Source of the DNA: Isoetes taiwanensis
Taxonomy: Eukaryota > Streptophyta > Lycopodiopsida > Isoetales > Isoetaceae
Reading direction: 5' to 3'
DNA: 64,000 bases
NCBI GenBank assembly: GCA_021234155.1
Contig: JAJEKV010000009.1
Coordinates: 11,044,546 to 11,108,545, forward strand
Shown: positions 11,215 to 22,724 of the stretch, piece by piece
Numbering within the stretch: position 1 is the stretch's first letter
How the letters are laid out: each line of letters starts with the position of its first letter
Notes under the pieces: generated by a model
The model's database searches: none
What the model was told of the DNA's origin: nothing
Seen by the model: only the letters and a program-made list of their open reading frames with translations
Position numbers and translations under genes: made by a program

Positions 11215-12114
11215 TATGTTGCGAGAGATAAATGCTCTTTGCAAGCTGGAAGCCATGACGAAAGAGATTCCTAGTGCATCGATTTAGGGGAAAATTAATT
11301 CCCTTGAGATTCATTACAATGCGGGGTCCTTCACGAGAAAAAAGTTTTGGTCTTTGAATATGAGCCAAATCTGGATCACGGTGATGAAGGTGACAAAGAA
11401 ACCCCGGATCTGGACAAGATCTGGGGCTTGCTCAATCGAGTCCAATACAACCTCAACCAACAAAAACCAAGAGGTTAACTGAAATTCTCCTTGTTCTGGA
11501 TTTTAATGGGGTTTTAGGCAAGTTTTATGACTTGAAAGAGAGGATCCCTGCATCGGCCGAGCCAGAAGTGACCATCCAGAAATTGAACCATCAAAAGTTT
11601 GCGGTTTCAGCACGGATTTCAGGAGTTCTTAGAATGGTGTTTTTCAAAATTTGAGATTGCATTGTGGTCGGCATGGCTAAGAGTAATGTTGACTTGTTGG
11701 CGAGAAAGTTCTTTGCGGGGAATATAAGGGCAGATTTCTTTTTATTTGGAATCAGGATGACTGCACCAACACAAAATTAAAAGTGGTTAATAAGCCAATT
11801 TTCCTTAAGGATCTGTCCAAAGTGTACCAGAAATTTTGGAGATACCAGGTGACAAACACATTGTTGATAGATGACCGGCCCAGATATAAGGGTTACGCCA
11901 ACCAGTAGAACACAATGATATGTCAAATAGTTTTGCTCCCGACAGGTTGGATTCCAATTTCCTTTTGGAGCAACTCAAACCATGGTTTGGAGGGACTTAC
12001 GGCTGCGAAAAGTGTGCCGGCTTATGTGAAAAAACATCAGATGTGGAACATGTGGGATTCTGAAGAGTCGTGCAACTGCATGAAAATGCTTTCGACAAGT
12101 ATTTTCATAAATGA
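11215..12114 (+). CDS. FCP1/NIF-like phosphatase domain, copy B
   Basis: Second copy of the FCP1-like domain. Here the nucleophile segment is open (ILLVLDFNGVLGKFYDL, about 11485-11530), which confirms the motif broken in copy A. Downstream pieces KVVNKPIFLKDLSKVY, a LIDD-like segment near 11865 and the AAKSVPAYVKKHQMWNMWDS end (about 12000-12060) follow in slightly shifted frames. The order nucleophile, WNQDDCTNTKLK, KPIFLKDL and the C-terminal helix is that of known plant FCP1-like proteins. Remaining frame breaks fall mostly at CAG/CTG-derived positions. The upstream exon at the junction is the Lys-rich exon ending 10363, so this copy could be transcribed as a chimera. Confidence 0.65.
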
Positions 12115-12233
12115 ATCTTGTAAAACTCTTTGAAAGTCAATATAAGTAAAAAGAATTTCTATGATATGTGTTGTACTTTTTCAATTTAAAATATTTGAAT
12201 GGATTGTGAGCAAATGTTCTCATGTGTGTTTAG

Positions 12234-13219
12234 AACTAGAGATGATAGAGCTTGGCATCCACGACTATCTAAAGCCAAATATACATGTGGAAGTGGTGCT
12301 TTGAATGGGCTGAAACCCTGTCGTGATTAGCTCCACCGACATCAAAATTTTGGAAGGCGATCTGTGATGGTTCAATGATCAATTGATCCTCCTCTTCTCA
12401 AGGTGATACTTTCATCGATTTGTGATCATCGAGGATTGTGCGGATGATATGCATATGTTCTGGAATACATGGAATACTTCTTGATTCTCAAGGAATGAGC
12501 CATCCCTTTCATTTCTTTGACCCTCTTTTTTCACTTTCGACATTGTCCAAGGACACAAATAGTTACAAAACAATAAGGAAACATGTGAATGGGATAAGTG
12601 CCGATTACATGTTTTTGCACTGCTTGTGATGGACATCATCTGGACTGTTTTTTATTGTAAGCCGCTTAAGCGTGTCTCCGCGGAGAGATATAAACCGGGG
12701 ATATATCACTTTGATAGCTCGGGCTTGCATGGCGGAAATGCGGAACATATTGAGAGGTTAGTGCTTGCTCATTGCATTTTTTTTCTTTGTTGTGGCACAA
12801 TGACAACAAACTTTGAGTGCGAGGGTTCACGGAATTGCTTGGACACAATAATTTCAGCTTTACAACCTCGGATGTTGTGAAAATTTCGAGCATATCTTCA
12901 AACCGATGGTCATTCATGTGGCCTGGCCGTATGTTCATTTATGCACAAATTTGTGAGGGGGTTTAGTTTATGCACAAATTTGTGAGGGGTACTTAAAAGG
13001 AGTGAATATATTGTTGCTTTGATCTAGTAAGTCAACTTAAATGCAGTGAACAAACCAAACTACATTATTGACAAAGTGTGGTTAGCTGCGGGTTGTGGAC
13101 ATTCGGACCGAGGATCTAGTTGATGTTAGAGTGTTCATGCTTGAAGTTTTAAGATTAGAAGCAACAAAAGCTTTGGGCCGAGAGGGAACATATGTATTGG
13201 GAAGTATGTAGGTGCATGA
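12234..13219 (+). pseudogene. Ulp1-like cysteine protease (C48), copy B
   Basis: Same exon layout as copy A without the MITE, ending IGKYVGA and TGA at 13217-13219. The acidic-triad segments are present: GHH near 12630, YHFDSSGLHG near 12706, and a changed QTDGHSCG segment near 12895. A 29-bp direct duplication (12938-12966 and 12967-12995) just after the Cys motif shifts the frame, and it is shared with copy C. Several CTG/CAG sites read differently from copy A (catcatctggac for catcactggac), so the copy may be less damaged than it looks. The 29-bp duplication is nevertheless a real lesion. Confidence 0.6.
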
Positions 13220-13440
13220 GTCACCTCGTACTTAAATCAACTTGTATATCTTTCTTATGTACATAATTGTTATTGTAACCTCGATTCATTTCAATGAAAA
13301 TTCATATTCAATTCATCTCACAAACAAAGGAATCAAGTGTTTGAGAAAAATTCAAATCTTCAAAAGAAATCAAGACAAACTCATTTTCACGGTGAAAGTA
13401 CAAAACTTCACATGAGTTACGAAAACTTCTGAGAATGGTT

Positions 13441-15300
13441 TTACATTTCATCATCATCGAAAAGAACTTGGGGTAAATTTTGTAAAATTTTCTCCTCATC
13501 TAAAGGATCCATCCTATATCTGATCTGTTTTGGCGTTTAGTTGGTGGCATGTGAAGTCGATTACCGCGAATCATGTTGTGAATACTATGCCTAAAGCGTC
13601 TTTCTTTGCAAAGATCATAGGCGGCCGGTTGATCTTAGCGCCCTTCTTGTAATACATACCTTCTATGACACTATCACTGGCGGTACCATGTTCCATTGAG
13701 TTGGAAGTCTTTCTCCACTATCCATTTTGGTTTTGTGCACATCGAGAATCCAAAATTGAGACCCCTCATCATTCCCTTTGAACAACAACGACAAAATTAT
13801 CACCAACTCTAAGTGCCTCTGCTAACATCGTGGGATTGGAGGAGAACAAGGACTGCTTTGGATTCACGGTCCTCAATGTCGGCATGCACATTGGAGGATG
13901 GTACAATAACTTGAAGTTTCCAATCATCAGCGTGGTGCTTGTTCACACAAGCTGTCCCACATGCCATCAAGCGATGGCTGCGAAGCATGAAAGTTCCCTC
14001 GTGTGCAAGCGCAATGGAGATTCAGGATTGAATGTATGTACACAATGGATGCGCCTAGTGTCCAAAATCCTTTTTTTCCCCATGCTTTCTTTCTATCTAT
14101 ATCCTCCACCTTGACTTCCCAAAAGAACCTTTTTATATTCTTCCTCTTCTTGGTTTCGGATGTGTTCATCCACTTTCGGATGTTCCACAAGTAAACATCT
14201 CTTGACAACTTCTACCACTTCATGAGCATTACCCAATTTTATCTTTGCTGTATTTTTAATTGCGGTTGTCTTAACCATCTCTTCAACTTCGGCGGCTTTG
14301 CCATCGTGTTCACCTTTCCCGTGGTTAGAACCAAAAAATTCCACATCATATAGACATCGATTAATCGTTTGTGTACCTAACCACAAAGTAAAATGGTCTA
14401 GAAGCCTTGAATTGAGATCTTTGCACCATCACGAAAACACATAATGTCTCTTTGGAACCCTTCCTTTCGCTCCGGATATTTGTGGTGCTTCATCAAAAGC
14501 GGTGTTGCCTAACAAAGTATCGTGTTCCCTATCATCGATACATAGTAATGTAATCTCATACGCCATTGAGTCATCTTGATATGTTATTTGAACCAAAATG
14601 GTAATCGGTTATTGACCCGGTATATCGACACCCTCCTCTTGTTCCTTGAATGTATAGTTCTCTGCAAAATCCACTACCGAGAGACATGCATCTGGCGGGA
14701 GATTCTCGAAGCTCCTTAAACTGCTTTTTGCACGCCATTGGTACTGAAATTATGCGGTGGAAAGATTTTTAGGCGCGGCTCTTCGGTTTATCCGAAGCTC
14801 CTTGGGTTACGTCTCATTGTCTTGATGAGTGGGTCTCCTACCGAACTTCGAGGCGTTGTCTTTTTCATAGTCAATGTACTCCCATTTCACTTTCCCTCTT
14901 GCCACTTCCTTCCATGGGACAGTCTGAAACTTCTTGATTCCACCACGACTCACAATTTCCAAGGATGCCGCCTTCTTGTGAAACTCATCTAATTCACTCT
15001 TTGGACACAATATAGATCTCCACAAGCTTCTGTACTTGCAATTTTATCTTTGGTGTGCCCCTGCATTGACCAAGTTCATGTGATCTACAAACATCGTAGG
15101 TGCAAGTGCAATTCTTGGATGTTTGGTTCTCATCCCATTGAGTCCATCCACTAGCATTTGCATCCTCCGCGTCTTTGAATGCAACAGCAACTATTGAAGT
15201 CTTTCAATTTCACAACAAACCAGGGGTTTTAGCTTCTCAAAAGCTTCGAAGGCGAATCTTAATTTACGGATGTTGGTCCGAAACCTCTTGAACAATAGCA
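13441..15300 (-). pseudogene. Transposase-like gene, 3' part, copy B
   Basis: Collinear with copy A. Readable pieces include LFKRF-like sequence (15270-15300), SELDEFHKKAASLEIVS, KVKWEYIDYEKDNASKF, WLGTQTINRCLYDVEFFG, SNHGKGEHDGKAAEVEEM, KLGNAHEVVEVVKRCLL and an acidic C-terminus ending at 13441-13443. Frame breaks differ from those in copy A, which supports the view that some are sequencing-consensus errors and not shared mutations. Confidence 0.6.
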
Positions 15301-15417
15301 TCGCATGAAATGAGCGATGAAAAGCTGTTAGGATGTGTATACCACACCAAACCATGCACCATACCATGCCCCACACTCATCATATTCACGAGCGAGCACC
15401 TTAGTCTTTGTGTACAC

Positions 15418-15806
15418 ACACCACACACCACACCACACCCCACCACACACCATACCATTCACCACACACCATACACCAAATGGTGGAGTGTGGAGTGGTG
15501 GTGGAGTGTGGTTGTGGTGGTGGTGGTGGGGGTGTGGTGGTGGGGGGGTGGTGGTGGTGGTGGTGGTGGTGGTGGGGGTGGTGGTGGAGTGTGTGTGGTG
15601 TGTGGTGTGGTGGTGGGGGTGGTGGTGGTGGTGTGTGTGTGGTGGTGTGTGGTGCTATGATGTGGTGTGGTGGAGTGTGGTGGTGGGGTGTGGTGGTGGT
15701 GGTGGTGTGTGGTGGGAGTGTGGTGGTGGTGGAGTGTGGTGGGGGGTGTAGTGGTGGTGGTGTGGTGTGGTGTTGTGGATTGTGGTGTGATGTGGTGGTG
15801 GTGGTG
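15418..15806. repeat. CAC-to-GTG microsatellite, copy B
   Basis: Same structure as in copy A: CACCACAC-rich sequence (15418-15477) then GTGGTGG-rich sequence (15481-15806). Array lengths differ slightly between copies, with a longer uninterrupted GGT run at 15547-15590, as expected for slippage after the duplication. Confidence 0.9.
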
Positions 15807-18800
15807 CACTACAAGAGAATGAGGGTTTTTTGTCAGAAAAATCGTCAGATGGTCTTCATAAAACAGACAACTGTCTAGATCCTACTGGCTGACGATTTAT
15901 CTGACGAATATTATCTGACGATTGAGTGTCAGAAAAATCGTCAGAAAAATCGTCAATTCTTCTGACGATTGAGTGTCAGAAAAATCGTCAGTTCTTCTGA
16001 CGATTGAGTGTCAGAAAAATCGTCAGGAAAAACGTCATAAAAATCGTCAGAAAAATCGTCAGACAAATCGTCACAATTTTTGTCAGAAAAATCGTCATAA
16101 TTTTCGTCAAAAAAATCGTCAAATCTTTCATCATTTTTTCTTTTGCGAGGGGTCTATTTGCATTTTGTCCGGATTTTTCATTTTGTCTGCAATTCTGAAT
16201 TTTGTATCGATTTGCACTTCCTCTTCATTATCTATTTAGTAATGCGCCTGAGTTTAACATGAATGTAGGCTAGAAGTTATGAATAAATAATAGCAACTGT
16301 AAAACAAGGACTCCTTTATTTGAATGTAATCATAGTTACATGTAACAATCTTTACAACGCCAACAAGTAAAATGTGGCAAGATGCTTCTTCTTCAAAACA
16401 TGTTCTATAAACAAGTAGCACGCAACACGCAACCTCCAACAATAGAATGTTGAACCAAGCAATAGCAAAGTCTTGCGCGATGGTGAATGCACGAAGGGCG
16501 GTCCCTCTTCGATAAGCCCCTTTCTCTTCATTCCTTTTTGCAACATTTGATAAATAACCCCCACCAACAACCCTACATTATGGTCGTGGAGTCTTAAAGA
16601 CAGAAGAAAATAGTGATCAATTGAACAAATCATTTTAAGGGCCTTAACCGCCTTGCAGCAAATTATGAACTTTCAAGGCCTCAAACATCTCATTTGATAT
16701 GTCTATGAACCAACGAAGAAAAAATCAGCAAGAGAGAGAGATCAAGGTAAAGGAACAACTGCTGATGCATTTTTCTTGAAGGCAAAAAATTTCATTGTCT
16801 TTACGGGACTCAACCACTTTGTAGCGACTCATAAAATTTTAAGACTCGAAATGTCTCCCTTTATATGTCTATGAACATACCAAAATTTATGCTTCTAGGA
16901 ACATAACAAAATCAAAATCAGAAAAAATATTTATCAAGCAGAGAGAGAATTAAAGTAGTCTTTGACCCCAAATTTTGTGTCTAACTTCGAGAATCATCGG
17001 ATGTCGGTAATAAAAACATGGAAAGAAAGTCGAGCTATTTAAAGGCACAAGTTTCTATTTAAGAAGGCCTTCTAGCATTGTTAGCTTTCAATATAGATGT
17101 AAATGTTTGTGCTATAAATACATCTTACTTTCGCTAAAACATAAAAATACAACTACATAAGCAAGCATTACCTAAACAACTTCGCTTTCACCTTGGTAAG
17201 GTGCCACTACACTTAGATTTTGTAGCATCTAAATACAACCAGTATAGGAACAAAGCATGTAGCTATGGCCATTAATTCCAAAGATATCCATATCCGGTTC
17301 AATAAGAACTCGAACTATCAGCATTTAGCATTCTCTCAAATATGCATTTGGCACTTTAAGAAACCATGTAAGCAGCATTTCTATTTTCTTACATACCTTA
17401 AAATTTTATCATGATAATCGAAGCCATTTCCGCCTTAGAAATTTATTGAAATCACTTAAACATTACCATAAAAAACATTCTCCAACACGATTAGAAGCAT
17501 GGAAGCTTGTTCTTGCACCATAACCAAGGACATATGTTCAATTTAATATGAATACTAGAAACCTTAAAACTTTCCATGGCTGAAACTAAGCATTCAGGCT
17601 AAAGTACCTATATTACTATAGGCTAACCTGAAAATATGCGCCCGGACAATAATAATTATTCCTGCCATTTGAGTGTCCACGCTGCACCAGGGCTGCAACA
17701 GAGGGCCTGTTTGTCAACAACCGTTTGTCACAATTTTTGGATCTGGCAGGCCCATTTTCGGATCTCTATTCAACCTATTTATGAACATTTAAGACCATTT
17801 TCATGACATCTTTCTAAAACTCTATCTTTTTGCCAATGAAGCAAGAATCTTGCAAAGGTTTCACATTCTAGATCATATATTATTTCTCAAATGTAAAATT
17901 GTAAAACCATAAGAACCAACCTGGTTTATTTGCTCCAAGCTTCTGTATTTTGTCATGATCTGGCACAACCGAACTGAAGCCCAAAAGCGAGCCGTTTTAG
18001 CACAAGTCTCTATCACCTTGGTACAAATGAGCTTTTTTTAGTCGTTTGAAAGCACAAAGGCCCTTTTAGGCCGGCGAACCGGACCACCGGTCTTGGCACA
18101 TCACGGGTTCGAGGCTATCTGCCCAGGATGTGTAGGCGGCCATTTTAGGCAGAAGTATTTGCACAGTTAAGCACCTAGGCTTATTACATAACACAGCTAT
18201 CAACAAATGGATCTAGGTATACCGGAACATAACCAAATCGGTAGCCTAACAGATCCGACAGGCTATTTTAAGCATGGCATAGAAGTCCGGCTTATTTTTT
18301 TTACCAGCAATAGGCAAATTCAACAAGTATTTTTTTCTCTTGTCACTCCATGTTTGCTTTGCGATCCGCGAGGGCCGCTTGGCGCCATGGACAAAATCCA
18401 TTTTTGCGAAACCACATATGCCCTAAATCGACCTTGCAAGTTTTCAAAGGTCAGACGTTCACCATTATTAGTTCTTTGGCAAGAATACCATCAAATTTTT
18501 GTAAAGGACATGTGTAACCTTATGACACTTTCGGGAAGCCAAATAGTTACCTACACCCCGGCAATTACGGGGCGGGAATTGATTTAATTTTCTTGTCAAA
18601 TGTCACCAAATAGAAAGCATTTTGTATTTCTACAATATTACTTATCATTGTCAACCATTAAAACATTGTGCGGGGTTTGAACCCCTATTTGCGCTTTGTG
18701 TTGCTAAAGAGCATTCTCAAGCATTTTGCCAAATGCAGCTACAAGCACGAAATACGGCTAAAAAACTAAAAGGCAATAAGCCTTAACTTTTTTTTAAAAA

Positions 18801-19693
18801 CAATATACGATATCCATTAAGGATCATGAAAGTTTGAAGGGTTAAATATTCCCCATTATCCATTTTTTTGCCAAATACAAGGCCTTAGAGTTATCCCCAA
18901 AGTAGTATTATTATTTGTTATCCATGTCATCTTCTTGTTTCTATCCATGCCATCTTTCAATCATTTGACGGTTCATGTGTACCAACCTTGTCATATGTCT
19001 TGTTCCCAAGTGGGCATCCAGCCTAGGAACTTGTGAAAATCCTATACTGAATTTCCTCATATAGTTCATAGTTCATCATTCCTTATAAATTTCAATAAAA
19101 CTATATTCAACTTCTAGATATCATAGCTAGCGTGCAGTCGTTTGACAATTCAAAGACTAAAGTCTTTTTAGAAAATAGTGGCAACAAACCTAAAATACTA
19201 GTTAGGGATGGAAACTTGCAGATTGTTTTCCCCCAAAAACTTAAATAATACATCATTGGACAGGTCGAGGGGTTAGCTTTTCAAAATATCAAATGTCATC
19301 TACAACGGACTCGTAAATGAAATGTTATGACTAAAATTGTAATAGTGCTATCTTCTGACGTATTCTCTGAAGATTTTTCTGACGATAAACTTGACACAAG
19401 TTTTGGCGCTTAAATCCTCGACGCTTTTTCCGGCGCTTTTCGGCGCTTTTCTTGACATTTTTCGACGCTTTTTCCGACGGCGGCTTTTTCGACGCTTTTT
19501 CCGGCGTTACATTTAACGCTTTTTTACGGCGTTACATTTCGGCGTTTTTACGGCGCTTTTCGGCGTAAAATTGTCAAAAAATCGTCGAAAAAAGCTAATC
19601 GTCGAAAAAATTACGTCGAAAACATCGTCGAGCAAAATCTCTTTAGTCAGCCTGACGATTTTTCTGACAAATAATAGTCATTCTCTTGTAGTG
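15807..19693. mobile_element. Non-autonomous CACTA element, copy B
   Basis: Same element and same insertion point. The left subterminal region (15830-16120) is clean here: TCTGACG and its inverse CGTCAGA recur about every 12-20 bp, often as ATCGTCAGAAAA. The right subterminal region (19375-19650) shows the altered GGCGC/CGACG form. The interior matches copy A closely, and no coding gene is recognised. Confidence 0.9.
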
Positions 19694-19960
19694 GTGGAGG
19701 GGTGTGGCGTGGGATGTGGTGGGATGTGTGTGCATGTGGTGGTAATGTGGTGGTCGCAAAGATGTGGTGGTAGTCTATGGTGGTGGGATAGATGGGGTGT
19801 GGTGGGGTGAGGGGGGAGATTCTCCAGATCATACATTAACATGCACACACCCACATGACACCATGGACATAACGCAACCCACACCACACCACACCACACC
19901 ACACCACACCACACCACACCACACCACACCATCACGACACCACACATCACATCACATCAC
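19694..19960. repeat. GTG-to-CAC microsatellite right of the CACTA, copy B
   Basis: Counterpart of the tract at 9688. The ACACC run here is longer, about ten uninterrupted units from 19878, which shows array-length variation between copies. Confidence 0.85.
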
Positions 19961-20159
19961 TTTTATCCTATTTCTTCTGACATAAAAAATCTGCCTAGCC
20001 TGCTCTCATAAACACTTCTGAAATTCGTACACCCTGATAATAATTACATTCCTCTTCTAATCATTAGAAAAGGATCTGGGTCCTAAATCCTGTTCCTACG
20101 TCTGATTTTTGGCGTTTCATTCCCAATTCGCGCCAAATCGAAGAAGTTCATTCCGGCAA

Positions 20160-20372
20160 CATGGTGAAGAAGAAACTGAAAATGCAAACAGTGCTGAAGA
20201 TAAGAATAGAATAGAATATGATTTTATCGTAAGAAGCAGAAGGATGAAGTTGATAGCAGCACCACTTTGTACAATAAACCTGCAAGTACTAATTTTAAAG
20301 CAGAAAGGACTGCAAAAATTAAGAAAAGGAAGACAAGGGCCAGCACAAAGAAAGACTCGAAACCGGTTGCAA
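20160..20372 (+). CDS. Lys-rich 5' exon at the B/C junction
   Basis: Reads KNPAS-like sequence then ERTAKIKKRKTRASTKKDSKPVA in copy-specific pieces, ending at the gtaagtattt donor (20373). This copy keeps the frame (gac tcg aaa) that is broken in the 45989 copy. An alternative upstream frame starting at about 20109 (MAFHSQFAPNRRSS, EEETENANSAEDKN) suggests either an additional splice site or a frame break within the exon. Confidence 0.4.
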
Positions 20373-20505
20373 GTAAGTATTTTTGTTCAATAGCAGAATG
20401 CAGTCACCAGTATCACATTCCATGTCTATCACACCATTTGAGGTAAATATTATCATCTCTAACCCTCGTCTAAAGACTCTATTGATTTTGAATTTGTTTT
20501 GCAGA

Positions 20506-22154
20506 TGTGACGGTCCAGGGGAATATACGTCATAAATACGTATATTCCTGGATCCGTCACTATACAAGTCTATCTTCATAGCCTTGTATACCATAGGTTG
20601 TGGCACTAGGGGGCATGGCTAAGTTATTCTCATAACTTAGCCAACCATAGGTTAAGCCATTATCCACGTGGCCTTAACCTATTGGGGCACCGCCACACAG
20701 GACTCACCCGATTGGTGCCACGTGGCATCCTAGGTGGACCTAACTTATATAGGCATAAACCCTAACCCTAGACCTCTTTCCAGCCCTAGCACCCAGAGAC
20801 TCACCTACTCGTTCGAAACCCCGTTTCGAACATCGTTTGCTGTGGCATAGATCGGTGCAAAGAGTCCCCCGGGGTAGACTTCGTTCTTGGAGTAGGAGCG
20901 GCATCTCGTGAGCTCCGGGAGACCATGGAGGCACACGGATCCGGAGGGAGAGCTTGAGGAGGCGGTATGTAGGATAGTAGTTGTGATAGCTCATCCGGAA
21001 TTAGCATTCCGGATGTGCTAGTATCTTGTATCTAGAGTAGAGCCATCCTAGAACCCATGTTCAACATCTTGAACCCTAATCAAGGAACCCTAACCATTAG
21101 TTAGTTGTATGATTAGGTTAAGATGTTCTTCTTATGATTATTCTCATGATGTGATGATTATGTGATGATGGTTGATCATGTTTGCTCCTCTTGTATTGGG
21201 AAGGGGGGTAGAGACCTAGAGCCATATGTAGTATGCTCCTAGAGTAGATCCCTTAGTTCCTATTAGTTGCGGCTTTGTGCATAGGAGCCCACCAGGGCTA
21301 TAGAGGCTATGATATGACTCAAAGACCATACAACGGGACTAGAGGGAAAGTGGAGGGAGGATCCCCGCCGAGTGGGGGCCGGGGGGATCCCATAGTGGGC
21401 TAGGCTTATGGTCGGTCACTTCGTGTGGCCGAGCATGGGTCCCGACACCTCCCGGGGCAATGGTGTGCCGCCTCTCGAGGAGGCGCAAGTGTCGGCTTGG
21501 CTCTCGTTTTGGGGTTCAGTCAGTGCACGAATGGGTGTGTCGCCACGATTCTCTAGCCACCCACGGCACCTCTAGATCCTGGGAAGGGGAGATGTAACCC
21601 TTCTGCCTCATCGGACCCGGGAGATGCATGCAACACAGTAGTCCCGATGGGTGATACCATGGGATTGCGTTGTCCGGAAGGCTAGAGTCCTGTCGAGCCT
21701 GATTTAGCCCATCTGCAAAGTATGCACAGAGGGGCGGATGGAGTGGTCAACCCTAGCCATTGTTCTATGCCAGCCCCTCGCCATCGCCATGACTTCGATG
21801 TTCTGTTCTATCTTGAGGCCTAGCCGGTCGGGTCATCCTCCTTATGAGTCCGAGGCGGGGTAGGAGCTCTCATGTTTCCGCAGTTGTGCTTATCATCTTC
21901 AGACATATGTGTGATACACTACCCTTCGAGGTAGTATTTGTATACGTTTGATGCTAGTTCGACGTGTTATCGCCTTCATTGTTATAGGAGCCCATAGGGG
22001 AAAGGGCGCAAGACACCTTCGTGTTCCCTCCCCGCACTAAGGGTCACCTCGGTCTGGGGGTAGACGAAAAGGCCCGTGGCGGTTGTTGGCGGATGGGGGG
22101 GATTTCCTGCCGGTGTACTGCGGATGGATCTTTATGTTTAGCAGGAGCGTCACA
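20506..22154 (+). repeat. 5' LTR of the Ty3 element
   Basis: 1649 bp, starting TGTGACGG and ending GCGTCACA. The first 57 bp fold on themselves: GTGACGG...GGAATATACG pairs with CGTATATTCC...CCGTCAC. A TATA-like box (ttatatagg, about 20747) is followed by a telomere-repeat-like box (aaaccctaaccctag, 20758-20772), a plausible promoter core. Short poly(A)-site-like sequences are not distinctive. Confidence 0.92.
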
Positions 22155-22155
22155 A

Positions 22156-22167
22156 TGGTATCGAGCG
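22156..22167 (+). other. Primer-binding site (initiator Met tRNA)
   Basis: tggtatcgagcg begins two bases after the 5' LTR. It matches the usual plant iMet primer site TGGTATCAGAGC except that CAG is reduced to C, in line with the CAG-associated discordance elsewhere. Confidence 0.8.
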
Positions 22168-22621
22168 ATGTTCTTGGTTGACCAAGAACTAGCACTAACC
22201 ATAACCATAAAGTAGTCTAACAGGCCTATAGGGGTGTGAAATAAACATTTCCACCATCGAACCAAAAAATGGGGGAAAAATTTTTCTCCTAGGTAGTGGG
22301 TCAGGACTTAGGTTAAGTGTTAGACGAAAGTTGAGTGAGTCAAACTCATCTTCTAGTAAATTTGGAGTGAAAATTGTGCATCTGCATCAAGTTTCACCTA
22401 AAATGGGTCAAAGAATCATGCCAATCGGAGACCCAGGTGAAAAATGGCGCAAATTCATAATTAGCACTTCAAACCATTAGAAAAATTCGAAAATTTAAGG
22501 TATAATATTAATTAATATAGGTTTAATTTATACATTAATAGTTAAATAATTGCTAAATATGGTGTAATTAATAAGGGGGCTAATAAATAGGGGGTAATTA
22601 TGGTAGGAGAATATTCCCGGG

Positions 22622-22724
22622 GACCCTCCTTTTAAATATCGACACCTCATTCTCTCTCTCAACCCTTCACCTTCACCTCTCTCTTGCTCGACCTTTTACG
22701 CCACCCATTTCTGAATCACAAGAT
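22622..22724 (+). promoter_or_regulatory. Promoter and leader-like sequence upstream of the H3-like frame
   Basis: A TATA-like tttaaatatc (about 22631) is followed by a pyrimidine-rich leader (cattctctctctcaaccc through ctctctcttgctcg) and then the ATG at 22725. A separate promoter inside a retroelement would fit capture of a host histone gene with its 5' flank. This is inference from composition only. Confidence 0.35.

Larger units (their letters stand above)
10381..20390. repeat. Tandem array unit B (about 10.0 kb)
   Basis: Second copy, joined to unit A at ttgttca/atagcag. It is collinear with A throughout, lacks the MITE, and shares with copy C a 29-bp tandem duplication in the Ulp1 gene (12938-12995). 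Differences from A and C concentrate at CAG/CTG sites. It retains the intact subterminal repeats at the left end of the CACTA element, where A and C look altered. Confidence 0.85.

Noticed and set aside
15880-16130. CRISPR-like spacing of TCTGACG repeats
   Set aside because: Repeats are short, irregularly spaced, in both orientations and confined to CACTA ends; the sequence is eukaryotic.
20758-20772. Telomere repeat aaaccctaaccctag
   Set aside because: Only two units within an LTR promoter; a telo-box-like motif, not an interstitial telomere.
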